A stretch of 64,000 bases of DNA from Macrotis lagotis (GCF_037893015.1 NC_133665.1:99371637-99435636); one strand, 5' to 3'; shown: positions 22,885 through 33,067, counted from the stretch's first letter. Numbers and translations are program-made. The notes: generated by a model from the sequence alone, not told the origin.

Positions 22885-24655
22885 TTAATCTTGGTTTTTT
22901 CCTTCCCTTTTTCATTTACCCTTTTTTATGCAAATCTTGAGTCATGTATTTGGTGACTGAATTCTCTGTTCAGTTCTGGTCTTTGTGTCAGGAAATTCTG
23001 TAAGTCCTCTATTTCCTTGAACATCCATCTTTTCCCCTGACAGTATATGCTGAATTTTGCAGTGTAGTACATTCTGTGTTGTAATCCCAGAACCTTTGCT
23101 CTCCAATATGTGCTATTCCAGGTCTTCTGATCCTTCACTGTTGAGATTGTTAAGTCCTGTGTGAGTCTGATTGTATTTCCTTTGTATTTGAATTGTTTTC
23201 TGTTTGCTGCTTGCAAAATTCTCTCCTTTATTTGAGGGTTCTGGAATTTGGCTATTATGGCCCTTGGAGTTTTTATTCTGGGATCTCTTTCTGGAGGGGT
23301 TCTGTAGAGTCTTTCAATGGTTATATTGTTATCTTGTTCTAGTAGATTTGGACAATTTTCCATTATAATTTCCTGCAAAATGTTTCCCGGGTTCTTTTTT
23401 TGATCTAGTCTTTCTAGTAGTCCAATAATTTATGGATTGTCTTCCCTGGATCTAGTTTCCAGAGCATTCATTTTCTCTAAAAAATACTTTACATTTTCTT
23501 CAATTTTTCAGCCTTTTTATTTTGGTTGATGGAATCTTGTAGTCTCATAGATTTACTGGTTTCTATTTGTTTAAGTCTAATTTTTAGAATTTTATTTTCT
23601 TCAACTGCTTTCATGTTTCCTTTTTCAGTTGGTTATTTTTACTTTTAACAGAGTTGATTTCTTTGATCAATTTTTCATAATTTTCCTGCATGACTCTCAT
23701 ATATTTTTTCCATTTTTTCTTCTTCCTCTCTTCTTTGGTTTTTAAATTCTTATTTTAAGCTCTTCAATGAGTATTTGTATTTGAATCCAATTTATGGACT
23801 GGTTTTGATACTTCTCCTGTGAGTGATTTTTCACTGATTTCTTCTTCAGACATATATCTGAAGAAGAAAATTGTCTGTAATTTTCTATAGTGAGTGCTTT
23901 TTTAGCTTTTCTGTTCATCTTCATTGTTTTAGCTCTTCTCCTGGGGTATGGGAAGTATAGATCCAAGCTTTTTTTCCCCCTTGGGGCTGATCCCAAGCTT
24001 GTCACTGGCCAAGATGTTGCCTATGTAATCCAGGACTTGCTTTTGTAGAGTTTTGTTTCCTGTATGTCCAGGTTCTAAATTAGCCATGGTTTGTTCCTGA
24101 CCCAGTCCTGCCTTTTATCCTGGTGTTTTTAGGGTTCAGACTTTGTTTGGGTTTGGGATCCTCCCTCCTGGCTTGCTATCTAGCTTCTGTGACCTCTGCT
24201 GTTAAGCTCTCAGGACCTGGATTGCACTTGACAGTTTGGTCAGTCTTTGGCCAGAGTTGGAAAGGGAACAACTTGGGGATGACTCACTCCCTTCCAAGCC
24301 CATGCTCTTAGTACACAGGTTAAGGTAGAGGTGGAGAATGGGATCCTTTTCACACCATCCTTCTCCCAGATAGTCTTCATACTCTTCTCCATCATTGTGT
24401 CTACTGTCCTGATCAAGCCTCCTTCTAACTTTCCATGCTCTACCACCTCCTGGACTTTATGTCCCCTTTTCCGCCAAAGAGACAGACCTTCACTGAGGAT
24501 ACTCCATGATGTTTACCATTGAGAACTTCTTTAAATCTTTTCTTTTTCTTGGTGGGATCTGTAGCTTGAATGTCAGAAGAGAAGTTTCATTTATCTTTGG
24601 TAGGGAAAAGCTCTGGGAGCATGTTATCTTCATGCCACCATCTTGGCTCCATCCT
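22885..24655 (-). mobile_element. L1 5' segment with the best-preserved ORF1
   Basis: Minus orientation; 5' end near 24.65 kb (GCCACCATCTTGGCTCC). ORF1 runs from about 24.0 to 22.93 kb. A 150-codon open stretch (22926-23378) holds the RNA-binding core: ERLYRTPPERDPRIKTPRAI, then IAKFQNPQIKERILQAANR, then KGNTIRLTQDLT, diagnostic of the L1 ORF1p RRM/CTD. The upstream coiled-coil part is broken. It lies within duplication copy 1 only. Confidence 0.8.
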
Positions 24656-24659
24656 GGAA

Positions 24660-25375
24660 GGTTGTCATTTCCTTTTTTATCTACCTAGTAGCTTCCAGGA
24701 TCAAAGGATATATACAGTTTAATGACTTTTGACACATATATCCAAATTATTCTCCAAGATGAATGCCTGAACCATGCTATAGTTCTATTTATAATATATC
24801 AGTAATATGCCTATCACAACTCCTCAAATATTTGTCATTTTTCTTTTTGACATCCTTGCCAATTTGATTGAATTGGAATCTCAGAGTTGCTTTAATGTGC
24901 ATTTCTCTATTTACTAGTGATTTGGAATATTTTTTAAATAGCTTTCAGAATTGTCTTTTCCTATCCTTTGACCTTTTATCTACTGGAGTCATCATTTTCA
25001 TGTCTGAATATATCCCTTCCTCCTCCCCATCAATCTAGTTATCCCTCACAATAATAAATAAAAGAGAAAGAGGTGAAAATAGGTTATATAAATCAATAAG
25101 TACATTAATAAATTCTTGTAAAATATGTAATATTTCATATCCTTTCAATTGTCCCCAGAGTTTTCAAGAAAGGGAAGGAAATATATTTTTTAATTCTTCT
25201 TCAGAGCCAATCTTGTTCATTATAATTACATGGAATTCATTTTCTTTTTCTTCTTTTTGTTTTTTCCATTTAAATTGTTTTAGTCATTATGCATATTGTT
25301 TTCTTGGTTCTGCAGTCTGTACCAAGTCATGTAAGCTTTTCAACCTTTTCTGAATACGTCACATTGTACAATTTA
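24660..25375 (-). mobile_element. L1 3'-end fragment
   Basis: Decayed antisense L1 tail (TCCAAATTATTCTCCAAGAT, CACAACTCCTCAAATATTTG). Part of duplication copy 1. Confidence 0.45.
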
Positions 25376-25387
25376 TTTTCTTTAAAA

Positions 25388-25534
25388 TTTTATTTATTTA
25401 AGGCAATGAGGCTAAGACTAACCTGTCCAAGGTTACACAGTTAGTCAATTATTAAGTGTCTGAGGCTGAATCTGATCTCAGTCCTCCTGACTCCAGAGCT
25501 GATGCTCTATCCACTGTGTCACCTAGCTGTCCCC
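25388..25534 (-). repeat. Marsupial SINE, diverged
   Basis: AAGGCAATGAGGCTAAGACT to TCACCTAGCTGTCCCCC. Confidence 0.85.
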
Positions 25535-25584
25535 CATATTTATAATTCCTTAAAGGTCAGCAACATTATATTACCTTCATATAT

Positions 25585-25824
25585 TGTTTAATCATTCAGA
25601 CTCTTTGTGAATCCATGTGGAGTTTTCTTGACAAAGATGCTGGAATGCTTTGCCATTTCCTTCTTCAGCTCATTTTTTTAATAGATGAGGTGAGGAAATG
25701 AGCATTAAGTGACTTTCTCAGGGTTACATAGGGAATAAGTATCTGAGATCATGTTTGAACTCAGGAAGATGAGTCTTTCTGACTTTAGGTCTGACATTCT
25801 GGTCACTGTGCCACCTAACTGCCT
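25585..25824 (-). repeat. MAR1-type SINE, shared with 60.17 kb
   Basis: GGAGTTTTCTTGACAAAGAT, GCCATTTCCTTCTTCAGCTC and CACTGTGCCACCTAACTGCC. Confidence 0.82.
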
Positions 25825-25834
25825 AAATTTGTTT

Positions 25835-26330
25835 CACCATTCCCCAATGGATAGACATCTACTTAATTTTCACCAAAAGCACCAAACTGCTATAAATATT
25901 TTGGTATAAATGAGAGTTTTCTTTCTCACTTTGACATCCTTAATGTCATATACCTATGTAGTGGACATTTTATGAACATTTATGGACATTTTAGTCACTT
26001 TTTAAAAATTTTTTACAAATTGCTTTCCAGAATGGCTGACTCAGTTCAAGATTTCACCAAGAGCAAATTAGTGCACCTGACTTTCCACAGTCCCTCCAAC
26101 ATTGATTATTAACATCTTATGTCATATTTTCTCAATTTACTTGGGATAAAGAAGAACCTTAGGGTTATTTTGATTGCATTTTGATTATAATGATATCAAG
26201 CCATCTCTTTTAAGGTCATTAATAGTTCTTTTGAGAACTGTTTCTTCATATACTTTCCACTTTGCATATATTTATGCACTGGGGAATGACTATTGGTCTT
26301 AAATACTTCTGTCAATTCCCTGTATATCAG
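25835..26330 (-). mobile_element. Old L1 3'-end fragment, shared with copy 2
   Basis: CATTCCCCAATGGATAGACA to CTTTCCAGAATGGCTGA; its equivalent is 60.42-60.64 kb, so the insertion predates the segmental duplication. Confidence 0.6.
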
Positions 26331-26339
26331 ATGACCAAT

Positions 26340-26520
26340 GATCAAAGAATTATAGATATAGGACTGGAAGGGGCCTCAAAAGCCATTAGTCTAACTCCCT
26401 CATTTGACATATGGAAAAACTGAGGCCCTGGGCATTTGAATAACATGTTTAAGGTCTAGATTTAACCAAGTTCCCTAAATCCATAGCCATTGTTCTATCC
26501 ACTGAACATCACTTCCCTTG
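26340..26520 (+). repeat. MIR-like SINE remnant
   Basis: ACTGGAAGGGGCCTCAAAAG, GGAAAAACTGAGGCCC and CATTGTTCTATCCACTGAAC resemble a widespread mammalian MIR-type repeat. Confidence 0.5.
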
Positions 26521-26539
26521 TGATCTTTGCTCAAATTTC

Positions 26540-27175
26540 TTCTTGACTTCTCTGTAGGATTTGATACTGTGGGAGCCCTCCTCTTGGATCCTCTGTCCTC
26601 TTTTTTTCATAGCATACTTCTCTCTGGGTTCTCTTTCTATCTGTCTAACTGCTCCTTTTCAGGTTTCTTAGCTGTATCACCATATTTCCTGTTCTCTAAC
26701 TATGGATTTACTCCAAGGCTATGTCCTGGACTCCCTTCTTTATTCTCCCTCAGGATTATCAACATATCCTTTGGCACTTACCTCCTACAGCTATTTAACT
26801 AACCTTATTCTTTCTTCTGAAAGCCAGGTGTGCATCATCAATTACTTGCTGGGCAATTTGAAGTGTAAGCATCTCCAATTCCACATGTGAAACATAAAAT
26901 ATACTTTCCCTCCAAACACAGCCCTCTTCCAAATTTCCCTTATTTTGGTTATGAGTATCACCATCCTTCTTGTCATCATGGGTTGAAATCTTGGAGTCAT
27001 TCTCAACTTCTTCCTCTCCCTTCTATTTATTCATCCTGTTTTCAAACCTTATTGACAGCATCTTTTATATCTATTTCCTTCTCCAATGCCATTTTTTCTA
27101 GCCTGGACTACTGGAATAATCTCTGAAAGATCTTCCTGACTTTCCAATTCATTACACATCATCATTTTAAATGTC
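26540..27175 (+). mobile_element. L2 LINE remnant
   Basis: A series of L2-like phrases (CTATGTCCTGGACTCCCTTC, GGAGTCATTCTCAACTTCTT, CTAGCCTGGACTACTGGAAT) in plus orientation. Open frames here are short relics. Confidence 0.6.
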
Positions 27176-27572
27176 TAATATGTTTCAGACATTCTGCTAG
27201 GTGTTAGGCAGAGCAAGGCAAAACATTAAATAGTCTCTGCTCTCAAGGAACTTACACTCCATTCAAGGAAATAAATAATAAATTCATAAATATGAAAAAG
27301 TCTAGTGAGAGAGATGAAGTGAAGAGGGTCTTCAATCCAGGATAAAGGCTTTGGATTTGACATAGCCTAGTTAACAGAGGAGTTTGAGCAGGGGAGAGAC
27401 AGGATCAGATCTGTATGTTCATAAGTTTTACATCTGGAAGAGAATTTAGTGATAAACTTTCTGTTTTTACAAGAAACTTTATGCTTTTTAAAAAAAGGCC
27501 CTCAAAGATTAATTGACTTGCCTAAGGTTGCATAAAGACACAGATGGTATTAATTCTTTTGATTTCAAGTCC

Positions 27573-27785
27573 AATCCCATTCTGTCTATGGTGGGTTGGA
27601 TCTTGGAGTCAGAAAGGCATGAGTTTACATCCAACCTCAGACATTTTGAACTAGTTGTGTGACCCTAGACAAGTTACTTTATGTTTATTTGCCTCAGTTT
27701 CCTCAATTGTAAAGTGAGTCTCCTCCTCCAGTGGTTAAATTAGAGAATATTTGTAAAGTACTTAGCACAGTTCTTGATTACTTTT
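27573..27785 (+). repeat. MIR/Ther-type SINE, shared with 60.79 kb
   Basis: CTTGGAGTCAGAAAGGCATG, CAAGTTACTTTATGTTTATT and GCCTCAGTTTCCTCAATTGT. The same SINE is at the equivalent place in copy 2. Confidence 0.7.
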
Positions 27786-27792
27786 TAAAGAC

Positions 27793-27900
27793 TTACTCCT
27801 TCCCTCCCTCCCTCCCTCCTTCCTTTCTTCCTTTTTTTCCCTTCCCTCATTTCCTTCCTCTATCTTTTCTTCCTTCCCACCTTCCCTTCCTTCCCATGCC
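27793..27900 (+). repeat. Pyrimidine-rich simple repeat (TCCC/TTCC)n
   Basis: Located 3' of the exon 4c poly(A) site. The equivalent tract in copy 2 (61.04-61.17 kb) has become mostly (TC)n. Confidence 0.85.
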
Positions 27901-28012
27901 CCTTTAGGAAAATTGATTTTCTGTGTGATTAGGATAGATTGAACTCAGGAAGAAGCAGGAGATTAGAAGACCATGTAAGAGCTTTTTAGAATAACATTGG
28001 AATCATTAAACC

Positions 28013-28018
28013 TTTATT
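28013..28018 (-). terminator. Poly(A) signal AATAAA after exon 4c
   Basis: On the minus strand GGAATAAAGG lies about 290 nt beyond the distal in-frame stop of exon 4c. The equivalent site in the duplicated locus (61292-61297) is also AATAAA in a matching context. Retention of the hexamer in both copies supports a genuine 3' end for the locus. Confidence 0.6.
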
Positions 28019-28420
28019 CCTTTCCTGTCTACTTGGATGCTGCAGTAAAGGGCTCCCAGTTCCCTGCCCTTGGACCCTTCACTTCCAGTCTCTTCTCTTG
28101 ATTCTTGAACTTCTTGTTGCATTTGGTCCCTATTTCTACATTTCCTACTACTCCTGGATCTGTGGGTTCAAATCTTGAAAGTCACTAAAGAAACAGGTTT
28201 AGGGGGCCTAGACTAAGGATGGAATTCTAGATATGAGACAGGAATCTAAATGGAGAGCTTAGCCAAAGTAAAATCCAGATGTGGGGAAGTCATGTCTGGT
28301 CTTGGGTCAGAAATAATCAGGGTCAGGTAGTGGTGTAGGATTTTCAGGACTAGGTCTATGGTCAGGGAATTGTCCAGGCCCAGGCTGGGGAAATCTTTCT
28401 CCCCTTCCTCCTCTACCTTG

Positions 28421-28600
28421 GCCACCGGGACCTCGGCCACCGGGACCTCAGCCACCTCTACCTCGGCCACCTCTACCTCGGCCACCTCTACCTCGGCCAC
28501 CTCTACCTCGGCCACCTCTACCTCGGCCACCTCTACCTCGGCCACCTGGACCTCGGCCACCGGGACCTCGGCCACCGGGACCTCGGCCACCTCTACCTCG
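28421..28600 (-). repeat. 15-bp coding minisatellite (RGRGG/RGPGG), 12 units
   Basis: Twelve consecutive 15-bp units of the form CGAGGTAGAGGTGGC or CGAGGTCCCGGTGGC (minus strand), with very little variation: six adjacent units are identical. The unit length is a multiple of three, so gains and losses preserve frame. It lies wholly inside exon 4c. One unit carries CGA to TGA, which ends the reading frame. Confidence 0.92.
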
Positions 28601-28681
28601 GCCGCTGCGGCCTTGGCCGACACCACCAGGACGGTGGGCTGGAAATGTCTCAGCATCTGAAATTTCCTGGGCTTCAACATC
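28448..28681 (-). CDS. Exon 4c: terminal exon encoding an RGRGG-repeat peptide
   Basis: Follows a strong acceptor (TTTCTTTCTCCCACAG) in phase 0. It reads DVEAQEISDAETFPAH, then RPGGVGQGRSG, then ten five-residue repeats: one RGRGG, three RGPGG and six RGRGG, ending at TGA (77 codons plus stop). The same frame continues past this TGA as RGPGG-type sequence and a Pro-rich tail (ERFPQPGPGQFPDH...) to a second stop at 28307, so an ancestral product may have been 124 residues. Without the stop the Pro-rich tail would align with the one in exon 4d. With exons 1, 2 and 3c the precursor is about 179 residues. Arginine-glycine repeats make it extremely cationic and unstructured. A poly(A) signal follows at 28013. 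Confidence 0.55.
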   Translation of the reverse strand, partial: DVEAQEISDAETFPAHRPGGVGQGRSGRGRGGRGPGGRGPGGRGPGGRGRGGRGRGGRGRGGRGRGGRGRGGRGRGG

Positions 28682-29407
28682 CTGTGGGAGAAAGAAATAT
28701 TCATATAGTGATTACATATTCATGAAGGCAAAAAGGCTTCCCAGGTTTGCAAATATGTAGGACTATTAGGATGTCTTGGAGAACTTGCTGGGATTCCTGA
28801 GCAGTATCAATGTATGACTGGGGCCAACCCTAGTATACTGAATATCCAGGGCTCTCCTTAGTCATAGACAGAACAGGTAAGTTCTCTAAACTTAGGGGTA
28901 TAATTTCAGGAAGGTTTCCCTTCAATTATCTCTCTTGCCTTAAAAATTCTTCCTGATCTTAGAGTTTTGGGGGTACATTCTCAACTCTATAATAAGAGTT
29001 GAGGTTAGCAATGTCAATGACAGGTAAAGGAAATCAAAATCACAGAGAAAGAGTTGATTGAATTTAAAATCCAAGTCCTTCAAGGAAAGCATCAGCATAA
29101 AATGCCCATAGTCAGGGAGGACTCAAAGAGAGCACCTGAGGAAGAACAGCTAGCTCTAGTATAGTCAAGAAGAGGGGAGGAGAAAGGCTCCAACTTACAG
29201 GAAGAAATCCTCTGGTCTATCAAGGACAAGTAGAAGCCTTCACTATTTTTAACTAAACAAGGAATTTTAACACCTTTTCTATATCAGGAAGATCCTAGAT
29301 CTTTTTTTTTTTCCTCCCCAGAAAGGGGTCTGATTGCAGGACACCAGATGGGAATTTCCAGAAGAGAAGGATGAGTTGGGGAGGGGAGGGGATTTTTGTG
29401 GGCTTAC

Positions 29408-29446
29408 TTTCTTTTTTTGGTTTCCCCTTCCTTTGAGGGGAAAGGC
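29408..29446 (-). CDS. Exon 3c: short phase-0 exon, cassette c
   Basis: A 39-nt exon reading AFPLKGRGNQKKK in phase 0, with acceptor GGCCAG and donor AAA|GTAAGC, which joins exon 4c in frame. It is the sister of exon 3b 1.46 kb away, with the same length, frame and splice-site positions. It is Lys-rich at its end, so it could contribute a dibasic processing site before the exon 4c peptide. The upstream pyrimidine tract is weaker than in 3b. Confidence 0.5.
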
Positions 29447-29832
29447 CTGGCCTTAAAGGCAGAATAGGGAATATTAATGAAATAGGATTTTAAACTGTGC
29501 CATCCCTTATCAGAATCCCTTCCCTTCTGCTTATCTAGGATAGATTATTCATTGTCTCCACTTTGTTTTTGCTATAGTAAAAATTCATTACACAGAATCT
29601 CAGTTTTGGACAGGACCAGAGAAGTGTCCCCACAGTTCCAGGGATGGAGAGCTCACTGCTTCCTGGATTATCTCCTTCTGCTTTTGGGGGACTACTCCTC
29701 CTGATTTTTTCCTCTTATTTTTTCTGGTGTCTAAAAGTTGCTTTTGGAATCTTGGAGCCAGGTTGAAAAGGGTCCAGGAAAGAAGGGTCCAGGCCCAGAC
29801 CAATGCCAGGGGAAGAAAGACCAAGGCCATGG

Positions 29833-29997
29833 TCAGTAGGACCTATGTATAGGATAGGGTAGAATGTTATCTGATGGTTTCCTCTCTACCTCACGTCCTT
29901 CATGCCTTCTTCCTCTTCTGCTACTGCCACGGCCATTGTTCCCATAGCCATGTGCTGGTGATATCTCAGTATCTAACTCCTTCTGGTTTTCATCAAC
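29833..29997 (-). CDS. Exon 4b: Gly/Arg-rich C-terminal peptide, cassette b
   Basis: Follows an acceptor TTCTTTCTTCTACAG. In phase 0 it encodes 54 residues: VDENQKELDTEISPAHGYG, then NNGRGSSRRGRRHEGRE, then VERKPSDNILPYPIHRSY and stop TGA. With exons 1, 2 and 3b the precursor would be 156 residues, in the size range of cathelicidins. The segment GRGSSRRGRR is strongly basic and is the likely active peptide. As in 4a, an in-phase GAG|GTAGAG donor-like site after residue 36 could make it a 108-nt symmetric internal exon. I see no AATAAA close downstream, which favours internal use or decay over a free-standing terminal exon. Confidence 0.5.
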   Translation of the reverse strand, partial: VDENQKELDTEISPAHGYGNNGRGSSRRGRRHEGREVERKPSDNILPYPIHRSY

Positions 29998-30868
29998 CTG
30001 TAGAAGAAAGAAGTACAGAAACAGTGGTTGAGACTTCATGAAGGCAGAAAACTCCAAGTATGCAGATATGTAGGAGTATTGGATATCATAGGCCTTTGCT
30101 GGGATTCCTGGGCAGTATCAGTGTATGGCTGGGGCCAGGTCTAGCGTCCTGGATATCCAGTACTCTCCTTACTCATAGGCAGAACAGGTAAATTCTCTAG
30201 ATTTAGGCGGTATAATTTCAGGAAGGTTTCCCCCCAAATACCTCCTGCCCCATAAAATTTCACCCTGATCTTAAGAGTTTCAGGGGGTATATTCATGTGT
30301 CTCTAGTAGAGCTCAGGTTAGCAATGTTAATGACAGGGAAAGAAAACCAAAATCACAGTGAGTAGAAAGACTGAGAGCAGACTTTTTTGATGAGAGTAGG
30401 ATTTTATATACTTGGATATGCTTGTTGAATGAATGAGAGGATTAGGGGAAGGAGTGAGAATCTGGGATTTAAAGACAAGGGAGGGATCAAGGGAGGGATC
30501 CTAGGAAGTAGTGAAAATGACCCAGAAAGAGTTGATTGGGTTTGTAATCCAAGCTCTTTAAGGGAAGCATCAGCATGAAAGCCTGTAGTCAGGAAGGACC
30601 TCAGGTGAACAATTGAAGCAGAGCAGCCAGCTCTAGAACAATCAAGAAGAAAGGAGGAGAAAGTATCCAATTATCAGCCAAGGACAATTGGAAGCCTTCA
30701 GTATCTACAACTGAACAAGGAATTTCAGCACTTATTCTATACCAGGAAAGTCCTAGATGGTTTTCTTTCCTTCCCAGAAAGGGACAGTGTCATAGGACCC
30801 TGGATGGGAATTCCCAGAAGAATAGAATAATTCGTTTGAAGGGGAGGGGCTGCTTTTTGTTGGCTTAC

Positions 30869-30907
30869 CTGTCTTTTTTGATCTCCCCTTCCTTTGAAGG
30901 GGAAGAC
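30869..30907 (-). CDS. Exon 3b: short phase-0 exon, cassette b
   Basis: A 39-nt exon between a GCCAG acceptor with a pyrimidine-rich lead (CTCCTCTTCTGCC) and a strong CAG|GTAAGC donor. It reads VFPFKGRGDQKRQ in phase 0 and joins 4b in frame. Cassette c has a near-identical equivalent (AFPLKGRGNQKKK). Preservation of length, frame and both splice sites in two copies argues that it is a real exon. It would take the place of cathelicidin exon 3, but it is shorter (13 against about 24 residues) and lacks the two cysteines expected there. Confidence 0.5.
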
Positions 30908-31321
30908 CTGGCCTCAAGCAAAGGCAGAAGAGGAGATATTTATGAGATGGATTTAAAAAATGTGCTATCCCCTCACTGCACACCTTCCCTTCTGTTTACT
31001 TAGATCAAAGTATTCATTTTTCTACTTCCCCTCATCCCCCCTTTTGTTTTTGATATAGTGAAAATTTATTATACATAATTATTATACATAATTTCAGTGT
31101 TATACATAATCTACAGCTGGAGGGGGCAGGGCTCATGTTTCCTGAAGTCTCCCCCTGCTTTTTTGGCTATTGTTCCTGATTTTTCACCTTTGACTTTTCC
31201 TGGTGCCTTAAGCTGTTTTGGAATCTTCTACCCATTGCCCAGGGTAGGGTCAAGGTTAATCAAGATCAGACTGGGGTCCAGGGAAATTAGAGACAGGCTG
31301 TGACCAGGGGCATTGCAAGGA

Positions 31322-31522
31322 CTAAAGGTCCAGGCCCAGAACAATGCAGAGGGGAAAACTGTCTAGACCAAGGTCATGGTCAGTAGGGCCTATGCATGGA
31401 TAGGGTGGAAAGTTATCTGATGGTTTCCTCTCTACCTCACGTCTTCCTCGTCTTCCTCCTCTGCCACCGTCACGTCCATGGGCTGGTGATATCTTAACAT
31501 CTAACCCTTTATGGTCTTCAAA
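31322..31522 (-). CDS. Exon 4a: Gly/Arg-rich C-terminal peptide, cassette a
   Basis: Follows a good acceptor (TTCTTTCTCCCACAG). In phase 0 it reads FEDHKGLDVKISPAH, then GRDGGRGGRRGRRE, then VERKPSDNFPPYP and about 24 further residues to a TAG, 66 residues in all. The stretch ISPAH followed by a cationic Gly/Arg run is shared with 4b, and PAH is shared with 4c, suggesting a spacer plus mature peptide. An in-phase GAG|GTAGAG donor-like site at 31435/31436 would turn it into an 87-nt symmetric internal exon; 4b has the same site. Its nearest AATAAA on this strand lies around 31070. Whether it is a terminal exon, an internal exon or a relic is not resolved. Confidence 0.48.
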   Translation of the reverse strand, partial: FEDHKGLDVKISPAHGRDGGRGGRRGRREVERKPSDNFPPYPCIGPTDHDLGLDSFPLCIVLGLDL

Positions 31523-32423
31523 CTGTGGGAGAAAGAAGTACAGAAACAATAGTTAATTCTTCATGAAGGTAGAATACCTCCAAGTATGCAGATTCTTAGG
31601 ACTAATAGTATATCATGGAGATTTTTTTGGAATTTCTGAGTGGTACCAGTGTATGGCTGAGGACAGATCCATTGGTCTGGATATCTGGGGTTCTCCTCAT
31701 TCATTCACAGAACAGGTAAATTCTCCAGACTTAGGAGGTATAATTTCAGGAAGGCTTCCCCCTCCCCCATAAAATTTCCTCCTGATCTTAGGGGTTCTTT
31801 CAGGGAACACATTCTTTTTCTGATCTTGGGATTCTTTCAGGGGGCACACTCTTGAGTCTCAGTAGGAGCTCAGATTAGCAATACCAATGACAGGGAAAGA
31901 AAATCAAAGTCACAATAAGCAGATTGAAGACTCAGAGCAGACTTTTTGATGAGAGGAGGGTTTTATGTGCTTAGATATGCTTGTTGAATGAATGAGAGGA
32001 TTAGGGGAAGGAATGAGAATCTGGGGCTTGGTCTTAAGGGAAGGGTCCTAGGAAGCAGTGAAAATGACAGAGGAAAGAGTAGGTTAGATTTAAAATCCAA
32101 GTCCTCCAAGGAAAGCATCAACATGAAAGCCCATATCCAGGAAGGACCTCAGATGAGCAACTGAGGCAGAACAACAGCTCTAGGACAGTCAAGAAGAAAG
32201 GAGGAGAAAAGCTCCAGATGTCAGGAAGAATCAGCCAAGGACAAGTAAAAGCCTTCAGGATCTTCAGTTGAACAAGGAATTTCAGTACCTGTTCTATACC
32301 AAGAAGGTCCTAGATAACTTTCTTTACTCCCTTCTTTACTCCCTTGAAGAGACCTGATCACAGAACATTGGATCAGAGGAATAGGAGGATGAGTTCTGAG
32401 ATGGAGCTTTTTGTGGATGTAAC

Positions 32424-32462
32424 CTTTCTTTTTTGGTCTCAACTATTCTTGAGGAGGAAGTT
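32424..32462 (-). pseudogene. Decayed short exon of cassette a (exon 3a)
   Basis: This is the positional and sequence equivalent of short exons 3b and 3c, with the same C/T-rich acceptor context and a conserved CCAAAAAA core. In the phase used by 3b and 3c it contains a TGA after seven codons, and its donor has drifted to GGTTAC. It is therefore probably skipped, so that exon 2 could join exon 4a directly; both are phase 0. A five-base-longer acceptor choice (to 32467) stays open but changes phase and does not join 4a in frame. Confidence 0.45.
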
Positions 32463-32986
32463 CTGACCTTAAGCACAGGCAGTACAGATAAAATAGACAA
32501 ACACTTAAGAGATGGGATTTCAACAATCCCCCACTAAACAGATTCTCTTCCCTTTTGTTCACCAAGGTCAGATTATTGCCACCCCCTTTTGTTCTGAAGT
32601 GATACTTCCTTACACAGAATTTCAGTGTTGGATGGAACCAGAAAATTATACTACAACTCCAGGGATGGGGAACTCATTGCTTCCTGAAACCTCCTCCTCT
32701 GTTTTCTGGGCTACTGTCTAAAGCTGGTTCTTAGAATCTTCAACTCATTACTTCTATTTTTGACTGTAGAACAAAGTAAAAGAAACTCAGCCCTTTTTTC
32801 TGTGTGATAGAACTTCAGGGAGTCATGGAAACATATCCTTGGAACTTAGAGCTGCATACTCTTCCCCAAGACTCCTTCCTAATCTCAGGTAAGGAAGTTC
32901 TTTGAGAAAAAGGGGAAAGTGGATAGGTCCAGTTCAAGGTCACATTCTTCATTTATATCTAGTAGCATCTGGTTTGAAAAACTCAC

Positions 32987-33067
32987 CGGTAAATCTTGTA
33001 AGTCACAAAGGGGTCCAAACACCACACCACCATTGTGGAAAGGAATCTTTCCCCTGCAGAATTTCAC
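32987..33067 (-). CDS. Candidate exon 2 of the cathelicidin-like gene
   Basis: An 81-nt open stretch, phase 0 at both ends, follows a long polypyrimidine tract and an AAAAG acceptor and ends at a strong donor (CCG|GTGAGT). It reads VKFCRGKIPF, then HNGGVVFGPLCDLQDLP: 27 residues with two cysteines 16 residues apart, ending four residues after CDL. In cathelicidins exon 2 (about 36 residues) also has two cysteines and ends just after CDFK.DG, so the position and ending fit although the rest is divergent. The equivalent position in the duplicated locus (63.3 kb) is still recognisable but decayed. Confidence is limited by the short length and by weak sequence similarity to known cathelins. Confidence 0.42.

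Larger units (their letters stand above)
29757..32750 (-). repeat. Tandem cassettes a and b (about 1.5 kb each), third unit c adjoining
   Basis: Three head-to-tail copies of a roughly 1.5 kb unit, each with a short exon 3, an intron of about 0.7-0.9 kb and a Gly/Arg-rich exon 4. Approximate extents are a 31240-32750, b 29757-31237 and c 28230-29755. Introns match as well as exons, for example CCAGGGATGG...CTCACTGCTTCCTG and the GTGTATGGCTGGGGCC stretch recur in each. Exon-4 acceptors are spaced 1525 and 1316 bp apart. No exon 1 or exon 2 copy lies between units, so these are cassettes within one gene and not whole genes. Confidence 0.75.

Noticed and set aside
26527-27126. 91- and 79-codon frames resembling a small membrane or secreted protein
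   Set aside because: Sequence matches L2 LINE phrases; frames are relics.
28246-28704. 152-codon open frame reading VAEVEVAEVPV repeats, and the plus-strand frame reading ATSTSATGTSA
   Set aside because: Both are alternative readings of the 15-bp minisatellite. The frame set by the splice acceptor and by similarity to exon 4d gives RGRGG/RGPGG.
30404-30670. 88-codon minus frame between exons 3b and 4b
   Set aside because: Lies in the cassette intron; the equivalent intron positions in the other cassettes do not keep the frame.
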